From Pseudomonadota bacterium (GTDB lineage Bacteria > Desulfobacterota > Desulfovibrionia > Desulfovibrionales > Desulfovibrionaceae): a DNA stretch of 6,433 nucleotides. Where the stretch lies: assembly GCA_023453335.1 (NCBI GenBank), contig JAEXTU010000346.1:1-6433 (forward strand), written 5' to 3'. Below are positions 6,243 through 6,433 of the stretch, piece after piece. Made by a program: the position numbers and the translations under genes. Position 1 is the first letter of the stretch. Each line of letters starts with the position of its first letter. The notes below the pieces were generated by a model. The model saw nothing but the letters and a program-made list of their open reading frames with translations, made no database searches and had not been told where the DNA came from.

Positions 6243-6262
6243 TTATGCCGACACCGGCATAA
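6243..6262. promoter_or_regulatory. Perfect 8+8 bp inverted repeat, candidate operator of the fusion/ModE-like operon
   Basis: TTATGCCG and CGGCATAA are exact reverse complements separated by ACAC, 20 bp in all, and end 47 bp before the start codon of the fusion gene. They lie just downstream of a possible -10 element, where a bound repressor would block transcription. As RNA the same bases would form an 8-bp hairpin in the leader. The simplest regulator candidate is the ModE-like protein of the same operon, but nothing in the sequence proves that. No T tract follows on either side, so a terminator is unlikely. Confidence 0.5.
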
Positions 6263-6266
6263 TGGC

Positions 6267-6295
6267 TGACTAGGGGAGTAGGGCTGCCCCGTCAA
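6267..6295 (-). promoter_or_regulatory. Weak sigma70-like promoter candidate for the fusion/ModE-like operon
   Basis: On the minus strand TTGACG (6295-6290) is followed after 17 bp by TAGTCA (6272-6267). The -35 is good (5/6), but the -10 matches only its first two bases, so activity would need help or the true promoter is elsewhere. The placement next to the perfect palindrome is the main support. Confidence 0.25.
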
Positions 6296-6433
6296 TCAAA
6301 GCGGTTCTTGCGCAGGTCCGTGCACCGACGTGGATGCGTATTTGCCGGAAATCGCGCCAGGAAAGCTGGCCGGACACTGCGGGAGTTATTCTGCGGAGTT
6401 TGACACGCCGGGGGTTTTATGTCTAGACAGGCA

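Noticed and set aside
6345..6371. Sigma54-like -24/-12 element on the minus strand (TGGCGC...CGGCA)
   Set aside because: The GG to GC spacing is off by one and the -12 element lacks TTGC, so it does not meet the consensus.

Overview
The window is GC-rich and every convincing gene lies on the minus strand, so it reads from right to left. The closest family resemblance, from memory of the protein families, is to the periplasmic selenocysteine formate dehydrogenases of sulfate-reducing Desulfobacterota, especially Desulfovibrionales. The evidence is an FdhA with a Tat signal and an in-frame UGA, followed by a small iron-sulfur FdhB of the Desulfovibrio gigas/vulgaris type. The assignment to order level is inference.

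Right to left the layout is as follows. Positions 6433-6196 are a non-coding upstream region with a perfect 8+8 bp inverted repeat and a possible promoter. Positions 6195-4546 encode a 549-residue fusion: an FmdE-like N-terminal domain, a four-Cys zinc knuckle, a MoeA-like molybdopterin-binding domain and a Cys-rich tail. Positions 4534-4112 encode a 140-residue ModE-type DNA-binding protein without a molybdate-sensing domain; its Shine-Dalgarno sequence begins within the stop codon of the fusion gene. Positions 4111-3755 are an intergenic region. It holds an AT-rich hairpin with a T tract, a Crp/Fnr-type dyad, a good sigma70-like promoter and a GC-rich leader that can fold. Positions 3754-686 encode FdhA, which gene callers would split at UGA 3190-3188. 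Positions 660-1 encode FdhB, which runs off the left edge.

The genes make a coherent set. FdhA/FdhB would form a soluble periplasmic formate dehydrogenase or CO2 reductase with a W or Mo bis-MGD cofactor, Sec and several [4Fe-4S] clusters. The upstream pair looks like metal-cofactor handling (MoeA-like) plus a Mo/W-family regulator. A plausible reading is a locus that pairs a metal-demanding enzyme with its own cofactor-insertion factor and transcription control. The unusual parts are the fusion architecture, the sensorless ModE protein, a Ser in place of a canonical cluster Cys in FdhB, and several palindromes placed where operators are expected. No mobile elements, CRISPR arrays, tRNA or rRNA genes were seen.
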